Assembly (NCBI GenBank): GCA_026393895.1
Contig: JAPKZG010000003.1
Span: forward strand, 1 to 63,136
Reading direction: 5' to 3'
Origin: Candidatus Aminicenantota bacterium
GTDB taxonomy: Bacteria > Acidobacteriota > Aminicenantia > Aminicenantales > UBA4085
DNA length: 63,136 nt
Position numbers and translations under genes: made by a program. Shown here one piece after another: positions 24,106 to 32,820 of the stretch. The notes under the pieces were generated by a model that saw nothing but the letters and a program-made list of their open reading frames with translations, was not told the DNA's origin and did no database searches. Within the stretch, counting starts at the first letter, position 1; every line of letters begins with the position of its first letter.

Positions 24106-26305
24106 CGAGAAGTCATTCCGGTCACTTGCGGCCGCCGTCGCCCTGGCGGCGGCGTTCCTGTCTTTCGCGTCAGGTTCCGGCCCCGCCGGCCGTCCGGGAT
24201 CCCCTATTCCCGGAGAGGAAAATCTCCTCAAACTCCTTGGGGTTTCCCCCTCGCCCGAATCCATCGATTACATTGTCGGGAAAACACCTTTCCAGCTCCA
24301 CACGTTGCTGACCGAACAGCGTCACCCCAAGACCTGGATGCTCAGCAGCCGGATCACCGCCGATACGGCGGAAGGCCTGCGGATGCTTTTCGGCGTGGAC
24401 GACGACATTGCCGCGAAAATCGCCGAGATCGTCCGCGATCCCGAGCAGATCGGACATCTCCGGCTCCTCACCGACGCTTTCGAAGCCGCGGTCCTTTCCC
24501 GGCGGAAAATCTACATCTACGGCTGCGGCGCCACGGGACGGCTGGCCAAGCAGACCGAGAGCGCCTTCTGGCGCCCGTTCTGGAGGCGGCTTAAAAACGA
24601 GTCGGGCCTCTGGGCCAAATGCGCGACCCGGCTCGACCCGGCCGTCGAGGATGAACTGATCGGCGAGATGACCGGCGCCGACCGGGCGCTGATCAGTTCG
24701 CTCGAAGGATTCGAAGATCTTCAACTTATTGGGCGGCTCCAGCTTCACGATCGCGGAATCAAACCGGGAGATGTCGTCGTCTGCATCACGGAAGGCGGGG
24801 AAACCTCGTCGGTGATCGGAACGATCCGGGCCGCTCTGGATGACCGGAAAGCCCGGCCCGGGTATGACCCGGGCGAAACCCGGAAAAAGCTGTTTTTCGT
24901 TTATAACAACCCGGATGACCGGCTCCGGCCGTTCGAGCGGAGCCGGGTCGTCCTCGACGAGCCCGGCATCACCAAAATCAACCTGACGACCGGCCCCCAG
25001 GCGATCACCGGTTCGACGCGGATGCAGGCGACCACGATCGAGACGTTCGTCGTCGGAAGCGCCCTGGAGACGGCCGTCGAGCGGGTGCTTCGGACGATGT
25101 TTTCGAAAAAAGAAATGGCCCGGTTAGGGTTTGAGGCGGAAACGACTCTCGAAGGCCGGTTGGCCGCGTTCGCCCCGCTGCTTCCGGAAATCAAACGCAA
25201 GGTCGCGGAAATCGCCCGGTTGACGGACCTCGAGGCGAAAGCCTATGCCACCGGTTGCTTTTCCACCTATTTCGCCGGGGAAGCCCTGATCACCGTTTTC
25301 ATCGACAGCACCGAACGCAGTCCGACGTTCCGGCTGGTTCCCCTGGACACCGTCCGCGAGCCGAAACGGAAATGCTGGATCCAGGTCTGGACCGAGGCGG
25401 ACGATCCGGCCTCGGCCTGGAAGGCCTTTCTCGGCCGAACGTTCCGGGGGCTGGATCCGCTCTTTTACCGCAAACCGTTTGAAGCCGAAATCGACGACGT
25501 TTACCTCAAGGACAAAGCCCTGCAAAGCCTCACTCGGGCGGGCGACGACCAGGCCGCCCTCTACGATTTCTCCTTCGGCGGACCGAATGTCCAAAACCGG
25601 GCTCCGAAAAAAGGGGACATCGCGATCCTGGCCCTCGTCGGCCCGGAGGCCGCGGAATGCCGGGACCGGAGATCTTCGTTTTCCCGGTTTGCCGAACTCG
25701 CGGTCGAAGGCGGCGCCGTCCTGGGCGTGATTTCAGTCCTCGACCGGGCGGAAGAGGACAAATCGCCGTCCGGGCCGATGTCCGTCCCGGCGCCGGACGG
25801 CGCGTTGTCGATCCCCCTGGTTGACGTGCGGCTTACGGTTTCCCGGGAAAACGACCCGATGCGGATCCGTCAACAGATCGCCCTGAAAATGGTCCTCAAC
25901 GCCCACTCCACCGCGGTCATGGCCAAGCTGGGCAAGATCGTGGGCAACACGATGACCAACGTCAGTCCCTCGAATCTCAAGCTCGTCGGCCGGGCGACGT
26001 ATCTCATCCAACTCCACGTTAACGACGTTTTGGGAAAACCGGAATGGGTCCGCGCTTTCGGCGCGCGGCGGCCGATCTCCTACGAGGAGGCCAACGCCGT
26101 CCTTTTCGATTCCCTCGCCTTCATGAAGGACCGGCCGCAGGGCGCAGCCCAATCTGCAGAAGTCGCTCTTTCCATCGTCCGCATCCTGGAATCGCTCCGG
26201 CAAAAAACGGGGATCCCGGCGGAGGAGGCCCTGGCGATCGTCCAAAAAGAAGGGTTGCCCGATTACTTGAACAAGGCCGCGACCCGGCCGGTCCTCTCGC
26301 AATGA
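24083..26305 (+). CDS. SIS-domain sugar-phosphate isomerase/etherase-like protein with putative signal or anchor segment
   Basis: 740 residues. The ATG follows AAGGAG with about 9 nt. An N-terminal hydrophobic stretch (LAAAVALAAAFLSFASGSG) looks like a signal peptide or anchor. The core has a SIS sugar-phosphate-binding domain (RKIYIYGCGATGRLAKQTES), STRMQATTIETF, and later NAHSTAVMAKLGKIVGNTMT, reminiscent of MurQ/glucokinase-regulator proteins. Two SIS-like halves are plausible. Activity could be a sugar-phosphate etherase or isomerase, possibly in muropeptide recycling. A secreted SIS protein would be odd, so the leader deserves checking. Confidence 0.7.
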   Translation: MTPTSTGDEKSFRSLAAAVALAAAFLSFASGSGPAGRPGSPIPGEENLLKLLGVSPSPESIDYIVGKTPFQLHTLLTEQRHPKTWMLSSRITADTAEGLRMLFGVDDDIAAKIAEIVRDPEQIGHLRLLTDAFEAAVLSRRKIYIYGCGATGRLAKQTESAFWRPFWRRLKNESGLWAKCATRLDPAVEDELIGEMTGADRALISSLEGFEDLQLIGRLQLHDRGIKPGDVVVCITEGGETSSVIGTIRAALDDRKARPGYDPGETRKKLFFVYNNPDDRLRPFERSRVVLDEPGITKINLTTGPQAITGSTRMQATTIETFVVGSALETAVERVLRTMFSKKEMARLGFEAETTLEGRLAAFAPLLPEIKRKVAEIARLTDLEAKAYATGCFSTYFAGEALITVFIDSTERSPTFRLVPLDTVREPKRKCWIQVWTEADDPASAWKAFLGRTFRGLDPLFYRKPFEAEIDDVYLKDKALQSLTRAGDDQAALYDFSFGGPNVQNRAPKKGDIAILALVGPEAAECRDRRSSFSRFAELAVEGGAVLGVISVLDRAEEDKSPSGPMSVPAPDGALSIPLVDVRLTVSRENDPMRIRQQIALKMVLNAHSTAVMAKLGKIVGNTMTNVSPSNLKLVGRATYLIQLHVNDVLGKPEWVRAFGARRPISYEEANAVLFDSLAFMKDRPQGAAQSAEVALSIVRILESLRQKTGIPAEEALAIVQKEGLPDYLNKAATRPVLSQ

Positions 26306-26326
26306 CCGGACCGACCCCGGTCCGGC

Positions 26327-27463
26327 TTACCCGATCGGCGGAAGGCCGGTCAGGTCGTAACAGGGGCTGATCGTCGGCCGCCGCTCCTTGCGGGGCGCCC
26401 GTTTTTCCGGGGCGTTTCGCTCGGACTTGGGTTGCGGGTAAACGAAGGTCTCCCCCTCGAAATTCCGCATGACCACCTGTTCGTCGGTGATCGACTGGAT
26501 GTATTTCGGAAGAAGCGGGATTTTTCCCCCGCCTCCGGGCGCGTCGATGCAGAAGTACGGGACGGCCAGGCCCGAGGTCCAGCCGCGGAGGGCTTCCATG
26601 ACTTCGATCCCTTTTTGGACCGTCGTCCGGAGGTGGTCCGTGCCGCTCACGTAATCGGCCTGGTAGATGTAGTACGGCCGGACACGGGTATAGAGCAGTT
26701 TCTGCATCAGCCGCCGCATGACCAGGGGATCGTCGTTGACGCCTTTCAGCAGGACCGTCTGGCAGCCGAGCGGGATTCCGGCGTCGGCCAGGAGCCCGAG
26801 GGCCTTGTTGGCCTCAGGGGTCAGTTCGTCCGGATGGTTGAAGTGCACGTTGATGAAGAGGGGGTGAAATTTGCGAAGCATGGCCGCGAGCTTCGGGGTC
26901 ACCCGTTGGGGGAGGAAGCACGGGACGCGGGTCCCGATCCGGAGGATCTCCAGATGGGGGATGGCCCGCAGCTGGGTCAGGATGTATTCGAGACGGACGT
27001 CGCTGAGCATCAGCGGGTCGCCGCCGGAAACGATCACGTCGCGGATCTCTTCGTGGGCCCGGATGTAGTCGAGGCCGTTTTCGATGTAGCGCGGATGGAT
27101 CTTGCTCGGGTCGCCGACCTTGCGCTTGCGGGTGCAGAACCGGCAATACGACGCGCAGCTGTGCGAGACGAGAAAGAGCAGGCGGTCGGGATACCGATGG
27201 ACGATGCTGGGGACGGGGGAATCATGGTCCTCGTCCAGGGGATCGGCAACCCCGCTGTGTTCGACCAGCTCGGCCGGGTCCGGAACGACCTGACGGTAAA
27301 TCGGGTCGCCCTTCGTCTTGATCAAGCCGGCATAGTACGGCGTGATCAGGGTTTTGAAATGGCGGGAAATCTTGCGCACGTCCGCGACATCCAGGTCAAA
27401 GGCACAGGCCAGCTGGTCCGGAGTCCGAAGACTTCCCCGTAATATCTGCGACCAATCATCCAT
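26327..27463 (-). CDS. kamA: KamA-family radical SAM aminomutase, probably lysine 2,3-aminomutase
   Basis: 378 residues. The radical SAM cysteines are C103, C107 and C110 (HSCASYCRFCTRKRK). The PLP-binding motif DAPGGGGKIP is present. YIYQADYVSGTDHLRT and FCIDAPGG retain both acidic residues that bind the lysyl side chain in lysine 2,3-aminomutase, arguing against a glutamate mutase. It converts L-lysine to beta-lysine. The ATG follows AAGGAG. It is the last gene of a four-gene operon with GNAT and two ATP-grasp ligases. EF-P modification (EpmB) is an alternative, but no EpmA is nearby. Confidence 0.85.
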   Translation of the reverse strand: MDDWSQILRGSLRTPDQLACAFDLDVADVRKISRHFKTLITPYYAGLIKTKGDPIYRQVVPDPAELVEHSGVADPLDEDHDSPVPSIVHRYPDRLLFLVSHSCASYCRFCTRKRKVGDPSKIHPRYIENGLDYIRAHEEIRDVIVSGGDPLMLSDVRLEYILTQLRAIPHLEILRIGTRVPCFLPQRVTPKLAAMLRKFHPLFINVHFNHPDELTPEANKALGLLADAGIPLGCQTVLLKGVNDDPLVMRRLMQKLLYTRVRPYYIYQADYVSGTDHLRTTVQKGIEVMEALRGWTSGLAVPYFCIDAPGGGGKIPLLPKYIQSITDEQVVMRNFEGETFVYPQPKSERNAPEKRAPRKERRPTISPCYDLTGLPPIG

Positions 27464-27476
27464 GGTCCGTTCTCCT

Positions 27477-27950
27477 TCAGCTCACTCGCTTCGTGTAGAT
27501 CACGCGGCCGTCGCCGGGCCCGTAAAAGTCGGGGATCCGGGCGACCTCGGTGTATTTCGAGCCCAGGTAAAACCTGCGCGTCGGTTCGTATTTTTCCGTC
27601 GACGACGTTTCGATCACGATCAGGCGTCCGCCGGCCCGGCGGACGTGTTCCTCGAGCCACTCAACTAAGGCCCGGCCATACCCGCGGCCTTGGGCTTTCG
27701 GGTCGACGGCCATCCAATACAAGTCGTACGTGCCCAGGGTGAGAGGCGTCGGGCCGAAGGTCATGTATCCGGTAACCGCGCCCTTCTCGTCCGTCGCAAC
27801 AACGATCGCGTAGTCCTCCTCGCCCGGACAATCGAGGGTGACGTCGATCAGCTCCTCGGCGACCTGGATTTCGTCCGGACGGAAAAATCCCGTCGCTTCG
27901 ATAAGGGCCAGGACGGCCGGACGGTCCGAAGCGGTCATGGGGCGGATCAT
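27477..27950 (-). CDS. GNAT-family N-acetyltransferase
   Basis: 157 residues with the acetyl-CoA pyrophosphate-binding motif in WMAVDPKAQGRGYGRALVEW and the GNAT beta-bulge region GYMTFGP. The gene overlaps the ATP-grasp gene upstream by 4 bp and ends 13 bp before kamA. In the characterised abl system, a beta-lysine acetyltransferase (AblB) acts on the KamA product to make N-epsilon-acetyl-beta-lysine. This shorter protein could do the analogous step, which is inference from context. Confidence 0.82.
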   Translation of the reverse strand: MIRPMTASDRPAVLALIEATGFFRPDEIQVAEELIDVTLDCPGEEDYAIVVATDEKGAVTGYMTFGPTPLTLGTYDLYWMAVDPKAQGRGYGRALVEWLEEHVRRAGGRLIVIETSSTEKYEPTRRFYLGSKYTEVARIPDFYGPGDGRVIYTKRVS

Positions 27951-28969
27951 TTGGACTTGCTCCGATTCATGGCTTTTTCAATCAATTGTTTCCAGAAAAT
28001 CTTGTAGTCGATCCCGGCCGCACCCAGCGCCCGAGCGTAGCCGGCGTTCAGGCTGATGTCGGGATTGGGGTTGACTTCCAGGATGAACGGCCGGCCTTTT
28101 TTATCCACGCGAAAATCCACCCGGGCGTAATCGCGGCAGGAGCAGGCCAGAAACGCCTTGACCGCCGTTTCCTGGAGCTTGCTCCGGAGGGCGTCGTCGA
28201 TCTGCGCCGGACACCGCGGCGGCGTCGACCGGAACAGGACGTCGTCTTCCAGCCATTTGGCCGCGTAGCTGCAAATGTTCGGCTCTCCCTCGGGCATACC
28301 GGCGAATTCGATCTCGCTGACCGGCAGGGCTTCCGGCTTTTCCACGTCCATCACCGAGACGTTGAATTCCCGGCCTTCGACGAACGCCTCGACCAGGGCG
28401 GGTTCCCCGAAGACGTCCTGGATATGCCGCAGTTGTTTGCGGAGGCCGTCCTCGTCGCGGACGACGGAATCGGAATGGATCCCGAGACTGGCGTCCTCGG
28501 TGTTCGGTTTGACGATCAGCGGAAAGGGCAATTCGATCTTCTGATCGGGGGAATCCGCGAGCACGGCCGGGGGCGTCGGCAACCCGAACGACTTCAGGAC
28601 CGCCTTGGTCTTGAACTTGTTGAGGCACAGGGCCAGGGTGCGCGAATCGTTTCCGGTGAACGGGATGCCGAGGAGTTCGAGGGCGGCGGCTACATTGGCT
28701 TCGAGCTGCGGCCGGCCGAGAAACGCTTCGCAGAGGTTGATGAGAACGTCGGCGTTGAGGGTTTTCAACCGCTGGGAAAAGTGCATAAAGCTTTTCTGCA
28801 GAGGAATGATGAACGTCGCGTATCCCAGTTCGGTGACGGCCGTCAGAACTTCCTTGGCGATCTGTTCGACAGATTCCTCCGAAGCCCGTTCGACCTTGTT
28901 CGCCGTGAGCGGGTCGTAGGCGTTGAAGGCGATGCCCACGAGCACGTTCCGGGTGGCCTTGGCGCTCAT
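27947..28969 (-). CDS. ATP-grasp ligase, D-Ala-D-Ala ligase-like (operon gene 2)
   Basis: 340 residues from MSAKATRNVLVGIAFNAYDP; the start follows GGGAGG and overlaps the upstream ligase by 4 bp. N-terminal D-Ala ligase-type region: LGIPFTGNDSRTLALCLNKF, then the ATP-grasp core FPLIVKPNTEDASLGIHSDS, and metal site in DYARVDFRVDKKGRPFILEV followed by NPNPDISL. Members join a carboxylate to an amine with ATP. Genome context points to a peptide or amino-acid conjugate rather than cell wall. Confidence 0.85.
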   Translation of the reverse strand: MSAKATRNVLVGIAFNAYDPLTANKVERASEESVEQIAKEVLTAVTELGYATFIIPLQKSFMHFSQRLKTLNADVLINLCEAFLGRPQLEANVAAALELLGIPFTGNDSRTLALCLNKFKTKAVLKSFGLPTPPAVLADSPDQKIELPFPLIVKPNTEDASLGIHSDSVVRDEDGLRKQLRHIQDVFGEPALVEAFVEGREFNVSVMDVEKPEALPVSEIEFAGMPEGEPNICSYAAKWLEDDVLFRSTPPRCPAQIDDALRSKLQETAVKAFLACSCRDYARVDFRVDKKGRPFILEVNPNPDISLNAGYARALGAAGIDYKIFWKQLIEKAMNRSKSK

Positions 28970-30054
28970 GACCGGCCTCCCCGGCCGACGAGCCCCCAGC
29001 GCAGGGACGCTTCGTCCACGACCCTGAGGATGAGTTCGTCGTACGAATACCCGGCCGTCCGCGCGGCCTTGGGCAGGCAGGAATTGTCCTCGGGGTTCGG
29101 AAGGATCCCCGGCAACGGGTTGACTTCGAGAATATTCGGCCGGCCGGCCTCGTCCAGGCGGACGTCGACCCGGCACCAATCGCGGATCCGGAGGATCCGG
29201 CATGTGTCGGCAACGATTGTTCGGATCGCCTCCTGCAACCCCGGGGTGATCCGAGCGGGGCACTTGAAAATCGGCAACGGTCTTTCGGGAGTGTCCCAGA
29301 TCCACTTGGCCTCGTAAGAATAGATCGGATGGGCGCCTTCCGGGAGAAGCGAATGATCGATCTCGACGATCGGCAGAATTTCGAGGTTTGGCGCGTTGCC
29401 CAGCACGCCCACGGTGAATTCCCGGCCGGAAAGGAACCGTTCGACGATGACCGGTTGCCGGTAAACACCCGTCACTTCCCGGACGCGCGCCATAAGCTCT
29501 TCGGCCGTGGCGACGAAGGAATTGTTTTTGATGCCCTTGCTCGATCCCTCGAAGAGGGGCTTGACGATCGCCGGAAGCTTGATCCCGGCCGGGACAGCCA
29601 CCCCGGGTTCGACGATCCAAAACTCGGGATTCGGGACACCGTGATACGAGAGAATTTCCTTGGCCCGCGATTTGTCCAGGCACAGGCTCAGCGTCAGGGG
29701 ATCCGACCCGGTGTAGGGCAAATCCAGGATTTCACACAACGTCGGGATGTGCGCTTCCCGGTTGGGCCCGATCAACCGCTCCGAAATGTTGAACACGAGA
29801 TCGGGGCGGCTTTGGCGAAGCCGCGGGTAGGCGTCTTCGTCGGATTCGATCGGGATCACTTCGTGACGCACGCGCAGCGCGGCGCCCACGGCGGAGATGG
29901 TTTCGTCCGAATCACATTCGGCCAAAACGTCTGACGGTGGAGGCTCATCACCCTCATCTTCGTTGACGACGAGGGTGGCCGCCGATTCATCGACGCGACG
30001 ACGCAGAGAGGCGGCCGTTCCGGCTTTTGAACTGAAGAGCAAGGCAATTTTCAT
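28966..30054 (-). CDS. ATP-grasp ligase, D-Ala-D-Ala ligase-like (operon gene 1)
   Basis: 362 residues. It is paralogous to the next gene: LDLPYTGSDPLTLSLCLDKS, LPAIVKPLFEGSSKGIKNNS, and WCRVDVRLDEAGRPNILEVN then PLPGIL carry the same ATP-grasp core and metal-binding residues. The N-terminal domain differs, as expected if the two enzymes use different substrates. It is the promoter-proximal gene of the operon, with a TTGACA-N16-TATAAC promoter ~95 bp upstream. Two ligases in sequence suggest an assembled tripeptide-like product. Confidence 0.85.
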   Translation of the reverse strand: MKIALLFSSKAGTAASLRRRVDESAATLVVNEDEGDEPPPSDVLAECDSDETISAVGAALRVRHEVIPIESDEDAYPRLRQSRPDLVFNISERLIGPNREAHIPTLCEILDLPYTGSDPLTLSLCLDKSRAKEILSYHGVPNPEFWIVEPGVAVPAGIKLPAIVKPLFEGSSKGIKNNSFVATAEELMARVREVTGVYRQPVIVERFLSGREFTVGVLGNAPNLEILPIVEIDHSLLPEGAHPIYSYEAKWIWDTPERPLPIFKCPARITPGLQEAIRTIVADTCRILRIRDWCRVDVRLDEAGRPNILEVNPLPGILPNPEDNSCLPKAARTAGYSYDELILRVVDEASLRWGLVGRGGRS

Positions 30055-30147
30055 CTTCGCTCTTCGGTCCCTCGCCTCAGGTTAAAATAGATTCCTTGCG
30101 TCGTTATCATCTGCTGTTCAATATCAATTCAACATTCTTCATGTGTA

Positions 30148-30175
30148 GTTATAAAACATTTAAGGGAAATGTCAA
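30148..30175 (-). promoter_or_regulatory. promoter of the ATP-grasp/KamA operon
   Basis: Minus strand TTGACA (30170-30175), 16 nt spacer, TATAAC (30148-30153) in an AT-rich gap. Located 94 bp before the first start codon. A second TTGACA lies just upstream. Confidence 0.55.
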
Positions 30176-30260
30176 TAGGATTTGTCAAGAAAAATACAAA
30201 TTGTTGGTTTAAGCGATTTCGCTGCCCCCCATTCCTAGTGCTGTCTAGGAGCTGGACATG

Positions 30261-31049
30261 TCAGCGCATGAACTCGCTGTAAAGGTAATAGGCCCGGGGG
30301 TCGAGGGGCCGCCGGGCCGCTTTTTCCTCCAGGATCCGGTAAGGTGAACGATAATCGCTCGGCGGAGTTCGGAAGAGAAGATAAGCGCCGGCCTTCCAAA
30401 AATCCTCGATGGTCGACGCCGGAACCCATTGTTCCAGGTGAATCACGAGCCCCGCTCCCGCGGCCACGGCCTTGGCGGCGATATCGCGAAGGAGCGCCGT
30501 CGAAGAATCCGCCGTTTCCGGATCGGCGGAGACATGGATCCAAGCCCCCCTCCGGGCCAACTCCTCCAGAGCCGGGGTCGGTGCTCCATGATGATAATAT
30601 CCCAGCCGGCGCCGGCCCAGGAGCGTCTCTTCGGCCAGGACAACCAGGTCTTCCGTCCGCCGGGTTTCCGTTTTGTTCGAGAGATAAAGGCAGACGCCGC
30701 GACGGGCCGCGTCCCGGAGGGCGCCCAGGGAAAGGGCCGCGCCCGACGAATCCGGAAGGAGCGGGCCGTGATGAAAATGGGCGATCAACCCGCCGCTTTT
30801 TTGCGCGGCTGCGTTCAGGATGATCAAATCGGCGGGCGTGCGTCCGGCCTTGTCCGAAGTAAAAATTTCCACCCCGGAAAGACAGAGCCGCTCCAATTCG
30901 AGGACCGACGCGCGCCCGGAGTCGATCAATCGGAGACGGGCGCCCCGCTTCCAGCGCTCCCTCGCCTCGTCCAGAATCGCAAAGTAATCCGCCTGGTCGT
31001 CGCGAAGGACGAGATCCCCGTCCTTCGGGATGAATTCGTTTTCGTCCAT
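30261..31049 (-). CDS. conserved-looking hypothetical protein
   Basis: 262 residues, no signal peptide and no membrane segment. The alternation of short beta strands and helices (LIILNAAAQKSGGLIAHFHH, GVCLYLSNKTETRRTEDLVV, GAGLVIHLEQWV) suggests an alpha/beta barrel. Two His-rich loops (HFHHG and YYHHG) could bind a metal. It reads away from the queuosine genes and towards the KamA operon, separated from it by a 200 bp gap. Function unknown. Confidence 0.6.
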   Translation of the reverse strand: MDENEFIPKDGDLVLRDDQADYFAILDEARERWKRGARLRLIDSGRASVLELERLCLSGVEIFTSDKAGRTPADLIILNAAAQKSGGLIAHFHHGPLLPDSSGAALSLGALRDAARRGVCLYLSNKTETRRTEDLVVLAEETLLGRRRLGYYHHGAPTPALEELARRGAWIHVSADPETADSSTALLRDIAAKAVAAGAGLVIHLEQWVPASTIEDFWKAGAYLLFRTPPSDYRSPYRILEEKAARRPLDPRAYYLYSEFMR

Positions 31050-31116
31050 GTTCGTTCCGCCGGGTTCGAAGTTTACCTTCGCCCCCGGACCCTGTCAAGA
31101 AAATGACGCGGTTCAT

Positions 31117-31145
31117 TTGAACACTCCTCCTTATTCTTATATATT
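31117..31145 (+). promoter_or_regulatory. promoter of the queC operon
   Basis: TTGAAC (31117-31122), 17 nt spacer, TATATT (31140-31145), 18 bp before the queC start, implying a very short leader. No preQ1 riboswitch aptamer fits in that space. Confidence 0.5.
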
Positions 31146-31162
31146 AATCGCGGGACAGGCGG

Positions 31163-31864
31163 ATGAGCGAAAAAACCATGGTTCTTTTCTCCGGCGGTCT
31201 GGATTCGACGACCGCACTCTATTGGGCCCTTCGCAGGCGCGGCGAGGTTTACGCCCTGACCTTCGACTACAGGCAGCGCCATCGGGTCGAAATCCGGGCC
31301 GCCCGGACGATCGCTCGGCGCCTCGGCGTTCCGCATACCGTTCTGAAAATCAACCTGGAACAAATCGGCGGTTCCGCATTAACCGACCCGGCGATCGACG
31401 TTCCGCGATATCGCCGCGTCCCGCGCCTTCACTCGCCCGTCCCGCCCGCTACGTACGTCCCGTTCCGCAACGGGATTTTCCTCGCGCTGGCCTCCGCCTG
31501 GGCCGAGACGCGGGGTATTACCGAAATCGTCTGCGGCTTCAACGTCGTCGATTCACCGGAATATCCCGACACGCGGCCGGCTTTCGTCCGGGCCATGGAA
31601 CGCGCGGTCAACGCCGGGACGACCGCCGCCCTCGGCCGACGCCGGTTGAAAATCCGGGCACCTTTTATCGGGCTGAAAAAGTCCGACATCATCCGGATCG
31701 GCCTCGCCCTGGGCGCGGATTATTCCCGGTCGATCACCTGCTATTCCGGGAAGGAAAAACCATGCGGTTCGTGTTCCGCCTGTCTTTTGAGGGCCCGGGC
31801 CTTCAAGGAAGCCGGGCGCCCCGATCCGCTCGTCTTGCGGACGGGCAAAGGAGGACGCAAATGA
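31163..31864 (+). CDS. queC: 7-cyano-7-deazaguanine synthase QueC
   Basis: 233 residues. The PP-loop SGGLDSTT at 10-17 and the C-terminal zinc site CYSGKEKPCGSCSACLLR (four Cys) are diagnostic. QueC turns 7-carboxy-7-deazaguanine into preQ0 using ammonia and ATP. Stop and the queD start overlap by 4 bp. First gene of queC-queD-queE. Confidence 0.95.
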   Translation: MSEKTMVLFSGGLDSTTALYWALRRRGEVYALTFDYRQRHRVEIRAARTIARRLGVPHTVLKINLEQIGGSALTDPAIDVPRYRRVPRLHSPVPPATYVPFRNGIFLALASAWAETRGITEIVCGFNVVDSPEYPDTRPAFVRAMERAVNAGTTAALGRRRLKIRAPFIGLKKSDIIRIGLALGADYSRSITCYSGKEKPCGSCSACLLRARAFKEAGRPDPLVLRTGKGGRK

Positions 31865-32208
31865 GTTGGACCCTGAAGGTCCGGGACCGGTTTTCGGCGG
31901 CTCATTTCCTGCGCGAATACAAAGGGAAGTGCGAAAAAATCCACGGTCACACGTTTCAAGTGGAGGTGGAAATATCCGTATCCGAGCTTGATTCGGCCGG
32001 ACTCGGGATCGACTTCACTCTGATCAAGGCCAAGTTAGCCGAAATTCTTCCCGATCACTCCCTCCTCAACGATATCTATCCCTTCAACCCGTCGGCGGAA
32101 AACCTGGCCCGCCGTTTTTTCGAAGATCTCAAGCCCCACTTTCCGGTCCGGGCGGTGACGGTCTGGGAGTCCGAAGATGCCTGCGCAACCTACGCTGAAG
32201 ATCACTGA
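31861..32208 (+). CDS. queD: 6-carboxytetrahydropterin synthase QueD
   Basis: 115 residues from MSWTLKVRDRFSAAHFLREY. H15, H28 and H30 (IHGHTF) are the zinc ligands and C24 is the catalytic cysteine; WESEDACATY near the end is also typical. It converts dihydroneopterin triphosphate to 6-carboxytetrahydropterin, the QueE substrate. Overlaps queC by 4 bp and queE by 32 bp. Confidence 0.93.
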   Translation: MSWTLKVRDRFSAAHFLREYKGKCEKIHGHTFQVEVEISVSELDSAGLGIDFTLIKAKLAEILPDHSLLNDIYPFNPSAENLARRFFEDLKPHFPVRAVTVWESEDACATYAEDH

Positions 32209-32806
32209 AATCTTCGCCGGGATCCAGGGCGAAGGGCTTCGCCTGGGGCGGCCGGCGTTGTTTGTCCGCCTCGCCGGCTGCAACCTGCGCTGTTCATTTT
32301 GCGACACGAAAAACGCCTGGAGCGGCGGCCGGACCATGACGATCGAGGCCGTTGCCGCCGCCTTGAAACGAAATCGCAAATCCTGGTCTGTCGATTGGGT
32401 CTGCCTGACCGGAGGCGAGCCGTTTACCCAGGACATCGGGCCCCTCGTGGACCATTTTCACCGCGACGGATTTCGCGTCCAGGTCGAAACGAACGGGACG
32501 ATATTCAAGGATCATACCTTCGATTGGGTGACCGTCTCTCCCAAGCCGCCGCGTTATGAAGTCGCCGCGGAATTCCTCGGCCAGGCCCGCGACGTCAAGC
32601 TCGTTGTTTCGAGGGAATTGACGCTGCCGGCCGTCCGGCGCGTCCGGGCGGATTTCCCCGCCTCGATCCCGATCTTTTTCCAACCCGAATCGAACCGGGC
32701 GGATAGCCGGGGCCGGGCGGTTCGCCTCCTGCAACGGGCTCTCTCCGAAGGGCTTGAGGAAATCCGGTTGGGCGTTCAGCTCCACCGGGTTTTCGGCCTG
32801 CGCTGA
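32177..32806 (+). CDS. queE: 7-carboxy-7-deazaguanine synthase QueE
   Basis: 209 residues. A short radical SAM enzyme with C35, C39 and C42 in GCNLRCSFCDTKNAW and the N-terminal IFAGIQGEGLRLGRPALFVR signature. LTGGEPFTQD follows the cluster. It rearranges 6-carboxytetrahydropterin to 7-carboxy-7-deazaguanine. The gene overlaps the end of queD. Confidence 0.94.
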   Translation: MPAQPTLKITEIFAGIQGEGLRLGRPALFVRLAGCNLRCSFCDTKNAWSGGRTMTIEAVAAALKRNRKSWSVDWVCLTGGEPFTQDIGPLVDHFHRDGFRVQVETNGTIFKDHTFDWVTVSPKPPRYEVAAEFLGQARDVKLVVSRELTLPAVRRVRADFPASIPIFFQPESNRADSRGRAVRLLQRALSEGLEEIRLGVQLHRVFGLR

Positions 32807-32820
32807 AACCCGAAATCAAC

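Noticed and set aside
31117-31162. preQ1 riboswitch before queC
   Set aside because: The promoter lies only 18 bp before the start codon, leaving no room for an aptamer.
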